From Pseudomonas sp. Irchel s3f7 (GTDB taxonomy: Bacteria; Pseudomonadota; Gammaproteobacteria; Pseudomonadales; Pseudomonadaceae): a stretch of DNA of 64,000 bases. Shown one piece after another: positions 7,389-15,919 of the stretch. The stretch spans positions 1-64,000 of the forward strand of contig NZ_FYDO01000031.1 of NCBI RefSeq assembly GCF_900187615.1, given 5' to 3'. The notes below the pieces were generated by a model that ran no database searches, was not told the DNA's origin, and worked only from the letters and a program-made list of their open reading frames with translations. How positions within the stretch are numbered: position 1 is the first letter of the stretch; each line of letters begins with the position of its first letter. A program made the position numbers and the translations under genes.

Positions 7389-8603
7389 ATGTCCGTCACC
7401 GCCACTCCTGCCAGCCTCGCGCCGGATCATCACGCCCAGTTCCTCGAGCTGCTGCAAACCAGCCTCGATCAAAACGCCTTCATCAAACTGGTGCTGGCCA
7501 AGTACGCAGGCACTGAGGCAGACCTGCAGCGGGTCATCATCAAACCCGTGACAGTCAAGGCGCAGCCCTGCCTGTCCTTCGTTTACCGCTACAAGACCCG
7601 CGATATCACCAAGAACCTGCCCTTGGCCGAAGGCGTGGCGACGATTGCCGAGCTGCTGCCGGCGTCGTTCAAAAATGCGCATTTGTTGTCGCTGACTGAC
7701 GAAGCTCAGCTCGAATACAGTAAAAAGGGCAAATCTTCGCTGTTCAGGAGCAAACCCCAGCAATTGCGTGAAGCGCCGTCTGCCGAGCATAACCGCGAAA
7801 AAAACCGCTTTCTTGATCTGAACCGGCCGTTTCTCGCTGACCTTGGTGTGACAAACAGCAAGCATGAACTGATCCCGGCGATGTCTCGCAAATGGAAGCA
7901 GATCAACAAGTTCATCGAAGTCTTCAGCCATGCGCTGACTTCGTCGCCGTTGGCGCTGGACAAACCGGTGCGCGTGGCGGACTTCGGGTCGGGCAAGGGC
8001 TACCTGACCTTCGCCATCCACGATTACCTGCGCAATACCTTGAAGGCCGAAGGCGAAGTGACCGGCGTCGAGCTGCGTGAAGACATGGTCACCCTGTGCA
8101 ACACCGCGGCGGCAAAGCTTGAGCATCCGGGGCTGGTGTTCAAATGTGGTGATGTGCGCAGCGTGGCGCCGAGTGAGCTGGATGTGATGATCGCCCTGCA
8201 TGCCTGCGACATCGCCACCGATTATGCGATTCACACCGGCATTCGTTCCGGTGCCTCGATCATCATGTGCTCGCCGTGCTGCCACAAACAGATCCGCCTG
8301 CAAATCCAGAGCCCGGCGTTGCTCAAGCCGATGCTGCAATATGGATTGCACCTGGGGCAGCAGGCGGAAATGGTCACCGACAGCTTGCGCGCCTTGTTCC
8401 TGGAGGCCTGCGGCTACGAGACCAAGGTGTTCGAGTTCATCTCGCTCGACCACACCAACAAGAACAAGATGATTCTGGCGGTCAAACGTGCCGAGCCGGT
8501 GAATCCGGCGCAACTGTTGGCGAAAATCCAGGAGCTGAAGGCGTTCTACCACATCAGCGAACATTGCCTGGAAACCCTGCTGCGTGCTGACGGTTACCTC
8601 TGA
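7389..8603 (+). CDS. Class I SAM-dependent methyltransferase (Methyltransf_32 / METTL25-like)
   Basis: 404 residues. The N-terminal half is family-specific. The C-terminal Rossmann domain (about 200-375) carries the SAM-binding loop VADFGSGKGYLTFAIHDYL, an acidic strand end GVELRED, and the HACD / SPCCHKQIR signature (IALHACDIATDYAI...) of the Methyltransf_32 group related to eukaryotic METTL25. Substrate is not known. The frame is open from 7320, but a promoter-like TTAAAATACC at about 7343 and CGAGG before 7389 favour the internal ATG. It stands alone and converges on an EamA transporter across a REP pair. Confidence 0.82.
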   Translation: MSVTATPASLAPDHHAQFLELLQTSLDQNAFIKLVLAKYAGTEADLQRVIIKPVTVKAQPCLSFVYRYKTRDITKNLPLAEGVATIAELLPASFKNAHLLSLTDEAQLEYSKKGKSSLFRSKPQQLREAPSAEHNREKNRFLDLNRPFLADLGVTNSKHELIPAMSRKWKQINKFIEVFSHALTSSPLALDKPVRVADFGSGKGYLTFAIHDYLRNTLKAEGEVTGVELREDMVTLCNTAAAKLEHPGLVFKCGDVRSVAPSELDVMIALHACDIATDYAIHTGIRSGASIIMCSPCCHKQIRLQIQSPALLKPMLQYGLHLGQQAEMVTDSLRALFLEACGYETKVFEFISLDHTNKNKMILAVKRAEPVNPAQLLAKIQELKAFYHISEHCLETLLRADGYL

Positions 8604-8604
8604 T

Positions 8605-8676
8605 CCTGTAGGAGCCCGGCTTGCCGGCGATAGCGATCTCGAGGACGCCTTCGCCGGCAAGCCGGGCTCCTACAGG
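8605..8676. repeat. REP inverted pair filling a convergent gap
   Basis: CCTGTAGGAGCCCGGCTTGC at 8605-8624 is mirrored by its complement ending at 8676. The element occupies the whole interval between the methyltransferase stop (8603) and the transporter stop (8678), so it probably acts as a two-way terminator. Confidence 0.88.
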
Positions 8677-8677
8677 G

Positions 8678-9568
8678 TTAAGCTGTGGCAGCTCGCGCCG
8701 GGTGCACTGCGGTCTTGCGCCCCAGCACCACCGTCACGATCACACCGGCCGCAAACACCCAGGTGATCGGCTCAACGTGTTCACCGAAGAACAGCGCCGA
8801 AAAGGCGATGGTGAAGAAGATCTGTAACAACTGGATCTGACTCACCCGGGCAATGCCGCCCATGGCGAGCCCGGCGTACCAGGCGAAGAACCCCAGGAAC
8901 TGCGAGAACAGTGAAACGTAACCGAAGGCCCACCAGGTCCGGGCTGAAATGTCTCCCTGGTGTTGCAGCGCCAGATACATCACCGGCCCGATCAGCAAGG
9001 GCGTCGACAACACCAGCGCCCAGCAGATCACCTGCCAACCGCCCATCTCCTTGGCCAGCCGACCGCCTTCGGCATACCCCAGGCCGCCAACCGCAATCGC
9101 CCCGAGCATCAGCAGGTCCCCAGCCTGAATGCTGCCCGCGCCGCTGATCAATGCATAACCGAGCACCAGCGCACTGCCTAGCGCGGCGCAGGCCCAGAAG
9201 GCTTTCGACGGTCGCTCGTGGGACAGCCACGCGGCATACAGCGCCACGCACAGCGGCTGCAAACCGTTGACCAGCGCGCCGTGGGACGCCGGCAAGGTTT
9301 GCATGGCCCACGCCGACAGCACCGGGAAACCGAGGATCACACCCGCAATCACCAGGCTCAGGCCTTTGACCTGTTTCCAGGTTGGCCACTTTTCCCGTCG
9401 CCACAGCAACAGCAACGCCGCCGGAACCGCCGCGAACAGCGCCCGGCCCAAGCCATTGAGCAGCGGATGGAGTTCCTGCACGACGATCCGCGTGAAGGGC
9501 AGGGTAAGGCTGAAAATCACAACGCCGAGCAGGCCGAGGGCCATGCCGGTGTTTTCGCGGGAGGACAT
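8678..9568 (-). CDS. EamA-family (DMT superfamily) exporter
   Basis: 296 residues with ten hydrophobic segments in two five-helix halves, the EamA duplication (first half about 8-145, second about 150-285). A conserved feature is the LQPLCVALYAAWLSHERPS loop at the end of the first half, with its counterpart FSALFFGEHVEPITW in the second. Substrates of such drug/metabolite exporters cannot be read from sequence. The stop codon abuts the REP pair. No partner gene is in the operon. Confidence 0.85.
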   Translation of the reverse strand: MSSRENTGMALGLLGVVIFSLTLPFTRIVVQELHPLLNGLGRALFAAVPAALLLLWRREKWPTWKQVKGLSLVIAGVILGFPVLSAWAMQTLPASHGALVNGLQPLCVALYAAWLSHERPSKAFWACAALGSALVLGYALISGAGSIQAGDLLMLGAIAVGGLGYAEGGRLAKEMGGWQVICWALVLSTPLLIGPVMYLALQHQGDISARTWWAFGYVSLFSQFLGFFAWYAGLAMGGIARVSQIQLLQIFFTIAFSALFFGEHVEPITWVFAAGVIVTVVLGRKTAVHPARAATA

Positions 9569-9886
9569 GATGGCAACCAGAATTCAAGGTGACAGAGGTG
9601 TCATCATCTAGCCATAAACCCTTGGTGTTTGGCGCTTACAGCTGGGGACAGAATTATCCGTACAGTTCCAGGTCCTTATGGCGAGGGAGCTTGCTCCCGC
9701 TGGGCAGCGCAGCGGCCCCTATGATTGCGGGAAATTGACGACTGCTTCGCAGTCGAACGGGAGCAAGCTCCCTCGCCACACAAGACAAGATCGATCCGCA
9801 TCGTTCGTAGTAGCCGGTTGTTACCCGACCCGCCGGATAAGGACTACCTTGAATACTCCTACGTATTTTCCAGAGGAGTCCTCCCC
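9569..9886. other. Divergent intergenic region between the EamA gene and the PfpI gene
   Basis: 318 nt without a gene. It holds a family-B REP pair (9679-9780) and the leader of the DJ-1/PfpI gene. Nothing else was recognised. Confidence 0.6.
9679..9780. repeat. REP pair of the GCGAGGGAGCTTGCTCCC type
   Basis: TGGCGAGGGAGCTTGCTCCC at 9679-9698 is complementary to GGGAGCAAGCTCCCTCGCCA ending at 9778. The inner arms contain GCAGCGCAGCGG and CTGCTTCGCAGTC. It is a second REP family, distinct from the CTGTAGGAGC type. Confidence 0.85.
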
Positions 9887-10468
9887 ATGGCAGCGAAGAA
9901 AATTTTGATGTTGGTCGGCGATTACGTCGAAGACTACGAAGTGATGGTGCCTTTCCAGGCGCTGCTGATGGTCGGCCACACGGTGCACGCCGTTTGTCCG
10001 GACAAGGCTGCCGGTCAGACCGTACGCACAGCGATCCATGACTTCGAAGGCGACCAGACCTACAGCGAAAAACCCGGTCACCTGTTTGCCCTCAACTTCG
10101 ACTTTTCCAAGGTCAAATCTGCTGACTATGACGCACTGCTGATACCCGGTGGTCGTGCGCCGGAGTACCTGCGTCTGAATGAAAAAGTCCTGGAACTGGT
10201 ACGGGATTTCGACAAGGCGGGCAAGCCGATTGCAGCCGTGTGCCACGGTGCGCAGTTGTTGGCGGCGGCGGGTATTCTTGAAGGTCGCGAGTGCAGCGCT
10301 TACCCGGCCTGCGCCCCGGAAGTTCGCCTGGCGGGCGGTACATTCATCGACATCCCGGTGACGGATGGCCACGTTCAAGGCAATCTGGCCACGGCACCGG
10401 CCTGGCCTGCGCACCCGAACTGGCTCGCTGGTTTCCTCGGGTTGCTGGGGACCAAAATCACGCTGTAA
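9887..10468 (+). CDS. DJ-1/PfpI family protein
   Basis: 193 residues of one DJ-1/PfpI domain. The nucleophile elbow AAVCHGAQLL places Cys119 next to His120, and an acidic residue in VEDYE (Glu15/Glu18) occupies the usual partner position near the N-terminus. Members act as glyoxalases, deglycases, chaperones or amidases; which one applies cannot be decided here. AGAGGAG directly upstream fixes the start at 9887, although the frame is open from 9725 through REP-derived sequence. The RHH protein gene follows after 14 nt and is probably cotranscribed. Confidence 0.87.
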   Translation: MAAKKILMLVGDYVEDYEVMVPFQALLMVGHTVHAVCPDKAAGQTVRTAIHDFEGDQTYSEKPGHLFALNFDFSKVKSADYDALLIPGGRAPEYLRLNEKVLELVRDFDKAGKPIAAVCHGAQLLAAAGILEGRECSAYPACAPEVRLAGGTFIDIPVTDGHVQGNLATAPAWPAHPNWLAGFLGLLGTKITL

Positions 10469-10482
10469 CGAGGGACTGACCC

Positions 10483-10788
10483 ATGTGCGAGTTGTACGTC
10501 AAAGCCGATCCGATTCTCTACGAATCGCGCTCCCGCTCGCTGCGCATCTGCGGGGTGGTCACCACCCTGCGCCTGGAGAATCAGTTCTGGGACATCCTCA
10601 GCGAAATTGCCGAGGTCGACGGCATGACCACCAATCAGTTGATCACCAAACTGTATGAAGAGGTGATGGACTATCGTGGCGAGGTGGTCAATTTCGCCTC
10701 CTTCTTGCGGGTGAGTTGTACGCGGTATTTGAGTCAGCGGCGGAATCAGGCGCCGGAGTTGTCGGTGGTGAAACGATCTACGGGTTAG
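10483..10788 (+). CDS. Ribbon-helix-helix (RHH_4) domain protein
   Basis: 101 residues. The central region LRICGVVTTLRLENQFWDILSEIAEVDGMTTNQLITKLYEEV (split here only by reading order) matches the RHH_4 pattern: a beta strand followed by two helices for dimeric DNA binding. A short C-terminal helical extension (FASFLRVSCTRYLSQRR) is typical of this group. GAGGG lies before the start. It follows the PfpI gene by 14 nt. A regulatory role is inferred; targets are unknown. Confidence 0.75.
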   Translation: MCELYVKADPILYESRSRSLRICGVVTTLRLENQFWDILSEIAEVDGMTTNQLITKLYEEVMDYRGEVVNFASFLRVSCTRYLSQRRNQAPELSVVKRSTG

Positions 10789-10884
10789 GTTTATGGCGTA
10801 CTTGCCGGCCCCATCGCGACAGATTTGCCGGGCTGGTCTTTACTCTGGAGCGCGCAACCTCTTCAATCGCCCAGGAGAAACAGC

Positions 10885-11229
10885 ATGTCCGGATGGTACG
10901 AAGTCAGCAAAAGCAGCAGCGGTCAGTTCAGGTTTGTGCTGAAGGCAGCGAACGCCGAAACCATTCTGTCCAGCGAGCTGTACACCACCCGCGCCGCGGC
11001 CGACAAAGGCATTGCATCGGTCCAGGCCAACAGCCCGCTGGATGAACGCTACGAGAAAAAAACCACCAAGGATGGCCATCCCTACTTCAATCTCAAGGCC
11101 GGTAACCACGAAATTATCGGCAGTAGCGAGGCCTATTCATCACCCGCGGCCATGGACAAAGGCATCGCCAGCGTGAAGGCCAACGGGCCGACCACGGTGA
11201 TCAAGGACAAGACCTTGCCGGTGCTTTAA
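10885..11229 (+). CDS. YegP family protein (tandem DUF1508)
   Basis: 114 residues made of two DUF1508 repeats: GWYEVSKSSSGQFRFVLKAANAE with AADKGIASVQANS, and GHPYFNLKAGNHEIIGSSEAYSS with AMDKGIASVKANG. This is the typical YegP arrangement. AGGAG precedes the ATG. The family forms small alpha/beta folds, is widespread in proteobacteria, and has no proven function. It stands alone and is followed by a strong hairpin at 11251-11286. Confidence 0.87.
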   Translation: MSGWYEVSKSSSGQFRFVLKAANAETILSSELYTTRAAADKGIASVQANSPLDERYEKKTTKDGHPYFNLKAGNHEIIGSSEAYSSPAAMDKGIASVKANGPTTVIKDKTLPVL

Positions 11230-11250
11230 AAGCGGTTGTCAAACCCGACT

Positions 11251-11303
11251 CGCCCCCACGCAGGAATGCATTCCACTGTGGGGGCGAACCTGCTCGCGAA
11301 GGC
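11251..11303. repeat. REP-like element with nested palindromes
   Basis: CGCCCCCAC (11251-11259) pairs with GTGGGGGCG (11278-11286). The loop between them contains the perfect palindrome GGAATGCATTCC (11263-11274). CCTGCTCGCGAAGGCG after it is the usual tail of a Pseudomonas REP. It may terminate the YegP and DUF4917 transcripts. Confidence 0.6.
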
Positions 11304-11318
11304 GTCAGCCGCAACCCG

Positions 11319-12338
11319 CTAAACCTCGACAGGCACCGCGAGCTTCGGGTTGCCCAGCGCATGACTCTTCGAATCAAAAAACCGCAACTCAATCCCCGTC
11401 CCCTCAAACACCTTCGCGTAATGCCGCTTCTGATGCTGGATGAACGCCTTGCTGCGCGGATAAATCGAGACCGCCATCACCTGCGGTTCCGCCAGCCGCA
11501 AGGCGTGGATGATGTGGTTGTCCTGCTCGCCCAGCGCGTGACCGAAAATGCACAGCGCCTGGCCATGGCCGAGTAGCTGCTCGTAGCAGAACGACAGGTA
11601 ATCCGAACTGCGGATGGTCTTTAGCTTGTCTGCACTTGGGCCTTCGTTGACGAACAACGGCACGTCGTCGAGGGTCTTGATCGTGTTGTTGATGGCGAAA
11701 CTGCCCAGCAACGTGCCCTCGGTCGACATCAGCTTGCGCGCCGTGCCGTCCTGATTGCGCACCAGGTGCAGACCACCGTGCAGGTACAGCAAGCGGGTTT
11801 TATCGGTGGCTGTGGCGCTGAGGTCAAAACCGGGTTCGGCGCCCTGAAACAGATCAGTAATCGCCTCGGGCTGATGCTGCAGCGCCCAGTAGTTGAGCAG
11901 GTCGTAATTGGTGGTGAACACCGTGCGGTAGCTCGCCATTTCCTGATTGATCGTTGCCAGTGTCGAAGGCACTACCAACCGCCATGGGATGTGCACCGCA
12001 TGCACCGTGTTGATCAGCGCTTCCTTGATCGCGTAATAACGATTGCGCGGTGCGGCAGAACTGACGGCCAAGGCCTTGTTGACCCGGCTGGTGATTTTCA
12101 GCGCGCTGAGCACCTGCTCGAAACTGCGCGTCTGCATCGCATCGAACACACTCAGTTCCGAAGGGCTCAGGGGTTTTTCTTCAATGGTGCGGGCGTTTTC
12201 GAACAGCGACTCATAGCCAAAGTCGTCCCACACCACCCGGCTGGCGCCGTTACCCACCAGCAAACCGCTGAACGAAACGGTGCTGCGCAAGGCGTTCCAG
12301 TCTTCAAGTTGGGCATCGACATCCTGGAAATCGGTCAT
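11319..12338 (-). CDS. DUF4917 protein with SIR2-like active-site motifs
   Basis: 339 residues. The whole length fits DUF4917. The sequence shows features of the SIR2 fold: a Rossmann-type LLVGNGAS near the N-terminus (about 27-33), FTTNYDLLNYW (Asn144, Asp146), and LLYLHGGLH with His187, the positions where SIR2-type NAD-cleaving enzymes keep their catalytic Asn and His. The helical insert between about 50 and 135 is long. An NADase or nucleotide-sensing role, possibly in phage defence, is an inference from these motifs only. ATG at 12338 was chosen over TTG at 12347. No effector or sensor partner gene is adjacent. Confidence 0.72.
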   Translation of the reverse strand: MTDFQDVDAQLEDWNALRSTVSFSGLLVGNGASRVVWDDFGYESLFENARTIEEKPLSPSELSVFDAMQTRSFEQVLSALKITSRVNKALAVSSAAPRNRYYAIKEALINTVHAVHIPWRLVVPSTLATINQEMASYRTVFTTNYDLLNYWALQHQPEAITDLFQGAEPGFDLSATATDKTRLLYLHGGLHLVRNQDGTARKLMSTEGTLLGSFAINNTIKTLDDVPLFVNEGPSADKLKTIRSSDYLSFCYEQLLGHGQALCIFGHALGEQDNHIIHALRLAEPQVMAVSIYPRSKAFIQHQKRHYAKVFEGTGIELRFFDSKSHALGNPKLAVPVEV

Positions 12339-12502
12339 TGCGATCAAAGTCTCACGGCAAAAGGGGGCTGATGGGCGGCGACTTTATCACGACCGGGCGT
12401 TTGCCCTGAGCGACCTGCGCATCTGCGCGTTCTAACCGGGCACAGCTTGAACGAAGAACGTTATGCTGCGAGTTCGTTCGAGCCAACTTCGCCGAGTCCC
12501 AG

Positions 12503-13411
12503 ATGCTGCAAAAAAGCCTGATCCGCCGTCTCGACCTGATCACTCTGCAACTGTTCGTCGCCGTGCATGAAGAGGGTACGCTGACCCGTGCGGCGACCCG
12601 TGAAGCCATTGCGGTGTCGGCGGCGAGCAAGCGTCTGATGGAGCTTGAAGAGGCGCTGGGCATCAGCCTGTTTGTGCGTCAGGCCAAGGGCATGACGTTG
12701 ACGCCGGCCGGTGAAACCCTGCTGCACCATGCGCGGCAGATGCTGTTCAACGTCGAGAAGATGGGCCTGGAGTTGGGCGAGCACAGCCACGGCGTGCGCG
12801 GTTACGTGCGGATGCTCGCCAATCTGTCGGCGATCATTCAGTTTCTGCCCGAAGACCTGCGGGACTTTTCCGAGCGTCATCCGCAAGTCAAGACCGACCT
12901 TGAGGAAAGGCCTAGCGCCGGGGTGATCCAGGGGGTGCTCGATGGCGTGGCGGATCTCGGGATCTGTTCCATCGACAGTGACGTCAAGGGTTTGCACAGC
13001 GTGTTGTATCGCCAGGACAAACTGGTGGTGTTGATGCCATCGGATCATCCGCTGGCGAGCCGTACGAGCCTGGCGTTCGCCGACACCCTGGACAGCGATT
13101 ACGTCGGTCTGCATGCGGCCAGTTCTATCAATATGCGCACCCACGCGGCGGCACGTCAGGCCGGCAAGGTGTTGCGCCTGCGCATTCATGTGCCGGGTTT
13201 CGATGCGATGTGCAGGATGGTCCAGGCCAACATGGGCATCGGCATTTTGCCGCACAAGGCGTATGAATTGTTTGGTCGGGCGTTGGGATTGCATGCGGTG
13301 CCGTTGACGGATGAATGGTCGGATCGGGCGTTGATTCTGGTGGTTCGCGATCAAGCGCTGCTGTCGCCGGTGAGCCGGATGTTGTTTGAGCATTTGAGGG
13401 GGGCAGTCTGA
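12503..13411 (+). CDS. LysR-type transcriptional regulator
   Basis: 302 residues with an N-terminal winged HTH (about 9-68, LQLFVAVHEEGTLTRAATRE then SKRLMELEEALGISLFVR) and a LysR substrate-binding domain (about 95-295). It lies 223 nt upstream of, and in the same direction as, the CoA-transferase / lyase / MFS genes. A TTCGC-N5-GCGAA inverted repeat stands in the gap between them. It probably responds to the substrate of that pathway, an inference from position. Confidence 0.85.
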   Translation: MLQKSLIRRLDLITLQLFVAVHEEGTLTRAATREAIAVSAASKRLMELEEALGISLFVRQAKGMTLTPAGETLLHHARQMLFNVEKMGLELGEHSHGVRGYVRMLANLSAIIQFLPEDLRDFSERHPQVKTDLEERPSAGVIQGVLDGVADLGICSIDSDVKGLHSVLYRQDKLVVLMPSDHPLASRTSLAFADTLDSDYVGLHAASSINMRTHAAARQAGKVLRLRIHVPGFDAMCRMVQANMGIGILPHKAYELFGRALGLHAVPLTDEWSDRALILVVRDQALLSPVSRMLFEHLRGAV

Positions 13412-13440
13412 TAGTACTCGGCTGAATGGGCGGTCCTCTT

Positions 13441-13471
13441 CGCTGGCAAGCCAGCTCCTACAGGGATCTTC
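13441..13471. repeat. Single REP unit
   Basis: CGCTGGCAAGCCAGCTCCTA followed by CAGGG, a lone unit without its inverted partner, just after the LysR gene. Confidence 0.6.
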
Positions 13472-13528
13472 AGTGCGGTGCCGATCCAGTGTGGGAGCCC
13501 GCCAGGAAGGTCACGAAAATCTCCGGGA

Positions 13529-13549
13529 GCGTTCGCATTTCGCGAACGC
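13529..13549. promoter_or_regulatory. Candidate LysR-type operator upstream of the CoA-transferase gene
   Basis: Perfect 8-bp inverted repeat GCGTTCGC (13529-13536) and GCGAACGC (13542-13549) around a 5-nt centre. It contains the T-N11-A pattern used by LysR regulators and lies about 86 nt before the CoA-transferase start. Confidence 0.55.
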
Positions 13550-13634
13550 CCGTTGCCAACTGAAGGTTGGATTCCTCAGGGCCCGTTCCTCTAGCCTTGG
13601 CATCAATTCCAAGAACAACTAGAGGTACCCCGCG

Positions 13635-14828
13635 ATGACTGCCCCGTTGAGCGCAATCAAAGTGATCGAGATCGGCACGCTGATCGCCGCGCCATTCGCT
13701 GCCCGCATGCTCGCCGAGTTCGGCGCCGAAGTGATCAAGATCGAAGCCATGGGCCAGGGCGATCCCCTGCGCAAATGGCGCAAGCTGCACGAAGGCACTT
13801 CGTTGTGGTGGTACCTGCAATCGCGCAACAAGAAATCGTTGGCGCTGAACCTCAAATCCCCCGAAGGCATCGAACTGGTCAAGCAACTGGCGACCAGCGC
13901 CGATGTGCTGATCGAAAACCTGCGCCCCGGCGCACTGGAAAAACTCGGCCTCGGCTGGGACGTGCTGCATGCCCTCAACCCCAATCTGACCCTGGTGCGG
14001 ATCTCCGGTTACGGCCAGACCGGTCCCTACCGCGACCGTCCGGGTTTCGGCGCGATTGGCGAGGCCATGGGCGGGATTCGCTACACCACCGGCACCCCCG
14101 GTTCGCCACCGGCGCGAGTGGGTGTCAGTCTTGGCGATTCCCTGGCGTCGCTGCACGCCGTGATTGGCGCGCTGATGTCGCTGCTGCGGGTCAAGACCGG
14201 GCAGGGCGGCGGGCAGATCGTTGATGTGTCGCTGGCCGAAAGCGTGTTCAACGTCATGGAAAGCCTGGTGCCCGAATACGACATGCTTGGTCATGTACGT
14301 GAGCGCAGCGGCGGCGCCTTGCCCGGGATTGCACCTTCCAATACGTACCTCACCGCCAATGGCGCCTACGTAGTCATCGCCGGTAATAGCGACCCGATCT
14401 ACAAGCGCCTGATGCAAACCATCGGCCGCCCCGATCTGGCCGAGGCGGCAGAATTCGCCCATAACGACGGGCGTGCAGCCAAGAGCGGTTTGCTCGATGC
14501 GGCCATCACCCACTGGACCAGCAGCCTGCCCATTGACGACGTCCTGGCCGCGCTGGAAGCCGCCGAAGTGCCCGCCGGGCGCATCTATTCCGTGGCCGAT
14601 ATCGTCGCCGATCCGCACTATCAAGCGCGGGATATGCTGCTTAACGCCGAGCTGCCCGGAGGTGCCACGGTGAAGATGCCGGGCATCGTGCCGAAGCTTT
14701 CCGAAACCCCCGGTGGCGTGAATTGGTCCGGCCCCGGTCTGGGCCAGCATACCGACAGTGTCCTCGCACAATTGGGCCTGACACTGGCCGACATCGAACG
14801 CCTGAAAACACAAGGAGTGGTGCAATGA
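13635..14828 (+). CDS. CaiB/BaiF family (class III) CoA-transferase
   Basis: 397 residues. It opens with the family start LSAIKVIEIGTLIAAPFAARMLAEFGAEVIKIE (read here as the N-terminal Rossmann segment). It carries LVRISGYGQTGPYRDRPGF, and the catalytic aspartate lies in GVSLGDSLASLH (Asp168), which forms the aspartyl-CoA anhydride in this family. The enzyme moves CoA from a donor such as succinyl-CoA to a carboxylic acid. The next gene, an HMG-CoA-lyase-like enzyme, overlaps by 4 nt (ATGA), so the product of this step is probably the substrate of the lyase. Confidence 0.9.
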   Translation: MTAPLSAIKVIEIGTLIAAPFAARMLAEFGAEVIKIEAMGQGDPLRKWRKLHEGTSLWWYLQSRNKKSLALNLKSPEGIELVKQLATSADVLIENLRPGALEKLGLGWDVLHALNPNLTLVRISGYGQTGPYRDRPGFGAIGEAMGGIRYTTGTPGSPPARVGVSLGDSLASLHAVIGALMSLLRVKTGQGGGQIVDVSLAESVFNVMESLVPEYDMLGHVRERSGGALPGIAPSNTYLTANGAYVVIAGNSDPIYKRLMQTIGRPDLAEAAEFAHNDGRAAKSGLLDAAITHWTSSLPIDDVLAALEAAEVPAGRIYSVADIVADPHYQARDMLLNAELPGGATVKMPGIVPKLSETPGGVNWSGPGLGQHTDSVLAQLGLTLADIERLKTQGVVQ

Positions 14829-15751
14829 TCACCGATTATTCCGAGCGCCTGATCGTTCAGGAAGTGTCCCCGCGCGACGGCTTGCAGATCGAGCCGACCT
14901 GGGTCAAAACCGTCGATAAGATCGCCTTGATCGATCAACTGTCGCAAGCCGGTTTCAGTCGTATCGAAGGGGGTTCATTTGTCTCGCCCAAGGCGATTCC
15001 TGCATTGCGCGATGGTGAGTCGGTGTTCAGGGGCATTGTCCGCAAACCGGGAGTGATCTATGTCGCTCTGATCCCCAACCTCAAAGGTGCACAACGGGCG
15101 CTGGCCTGCAGTGCCGATGAGTTGAACCTGGTGATGTCCGCCAGCCAGACCCATAACCGGGCGAACATGCGCATGGGTTGTGAAAACTCGTTGGCCGCGT
15201 TCGGCGAGATTGTGCAGTTCGTTGGCGACAGTCCGGTGCGACTCAACGGCAGCATCGCCACCACCTTCGGTTGCCCGTTCGAAGGCAAGATCGACGAGGA
15301 CCGCGTACTGCAAATCGTCGATGCCTATCAGGAGCTCGGCATTCAGGGCATCACCCTGGCCGACACCACCGGCATGGCCAATCCGCGTCAGGTCGATCGC
15401 CTCGTGCGCCGGGTGTTGCAGCGGGTTTCGCCTGCGGATCTGACCCTGCATTTTCACAATACCCGGGGCCTTGGCTTGTGTAACGTTCTCGCCGCCTACG
15501 AGGCCGGTGCTCGGCGCTTTGATGCGGCACTTGGCGGACTTGGCGGTTGTCCGTTCGCACCGGGCGCCTCGGGCAATATCTGCACGGAAGACCTGGTCAA
15601 CCTGTGCGATGAAATCGGCATTCAAACCGGTATCGATTTGCCGTTGTTGCTCGAGCTGTCCCGAGGGTTGCCAGCGCTGCTGGGCCACGAGGTGCCCGGT
15701 CAATTGGCCAAGGCCGGACGCAACTGCGATTTGCATCCGATCCCTACCTGA
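14825..15751 (+). CDS. Hydroxymethylglutaryl-CoA lyase-like enzyme
   Basis: 308 residues, an HMGL-like TIM barrel. It shows VQEVSPRDGLQ with the catalytic Arg17-Asp18 pair, metal-ligand histidines in LHFHNTRG, and the lyase signature GGLGGCPFAPGASGN containing the flexible-loop cysteine. The family splits HMG-CoA to acetoacetate and acetyl-CoA; close relatives cleave citramalyl-CoA-type substrates. The ATG at 14825 lies within the stop of the upstream CoA-transferase, so the two are coupled. An MFS transporter gene follows after a REP pair. Confidence 0.87.
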   Translation: MITDYSERLIVQEVSPRDGLQIEPTWVKTVDKIALIDQLSQAGFSRIEGGSFVSPKAIPALRDGESVFRGIVRKPGVIYVALIPNLKGAQRALACSADELNLVMSASQTHNRANMRMGCENSLAAFGEIVQFVGDSPVRLNGSIATTFGCPFEGKIDEDRVLQIVDAYQELGIQGITLADTTGMANPRQVDRLVRRVLQRVSPADLTLHFHNTRGLGLCNVLAAYEAGARRFDAALGGLGGCPFAPGASGNICTEDLVNLCDEIGIQTGIDLPLLLELSRGLPALLGHEVPGQLAKAGRNCDLHPIPT

Positions 15752-15762
15752 CATCAACCCCT

Positions 15763-15852
15763 TGTAGGCGCTGGCTTGCCAGCGATGAGGTCATCCCGTT
15801 CAACATTAATGTCGACGGGTACACCGCTTCGCCAGCAAGCCGGCTCCTACAG
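15763..15852. repeat. REP inverted pair
   Basis: TGTAGGCGCTGGCTTGCCAG near 15764 and the imperfect complement ending CCGGCTCCTACAG at 15852. It lies between the lyase and MFS genes and may lower downstream expression. Confidence 0.8.
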
Positions 15853-15919
15853 AAAACGCACCTCAACCAGACAACAAAAACAATCGGACACCCATGGGAA
15901 GTCCGCCTGGAGAACCACT

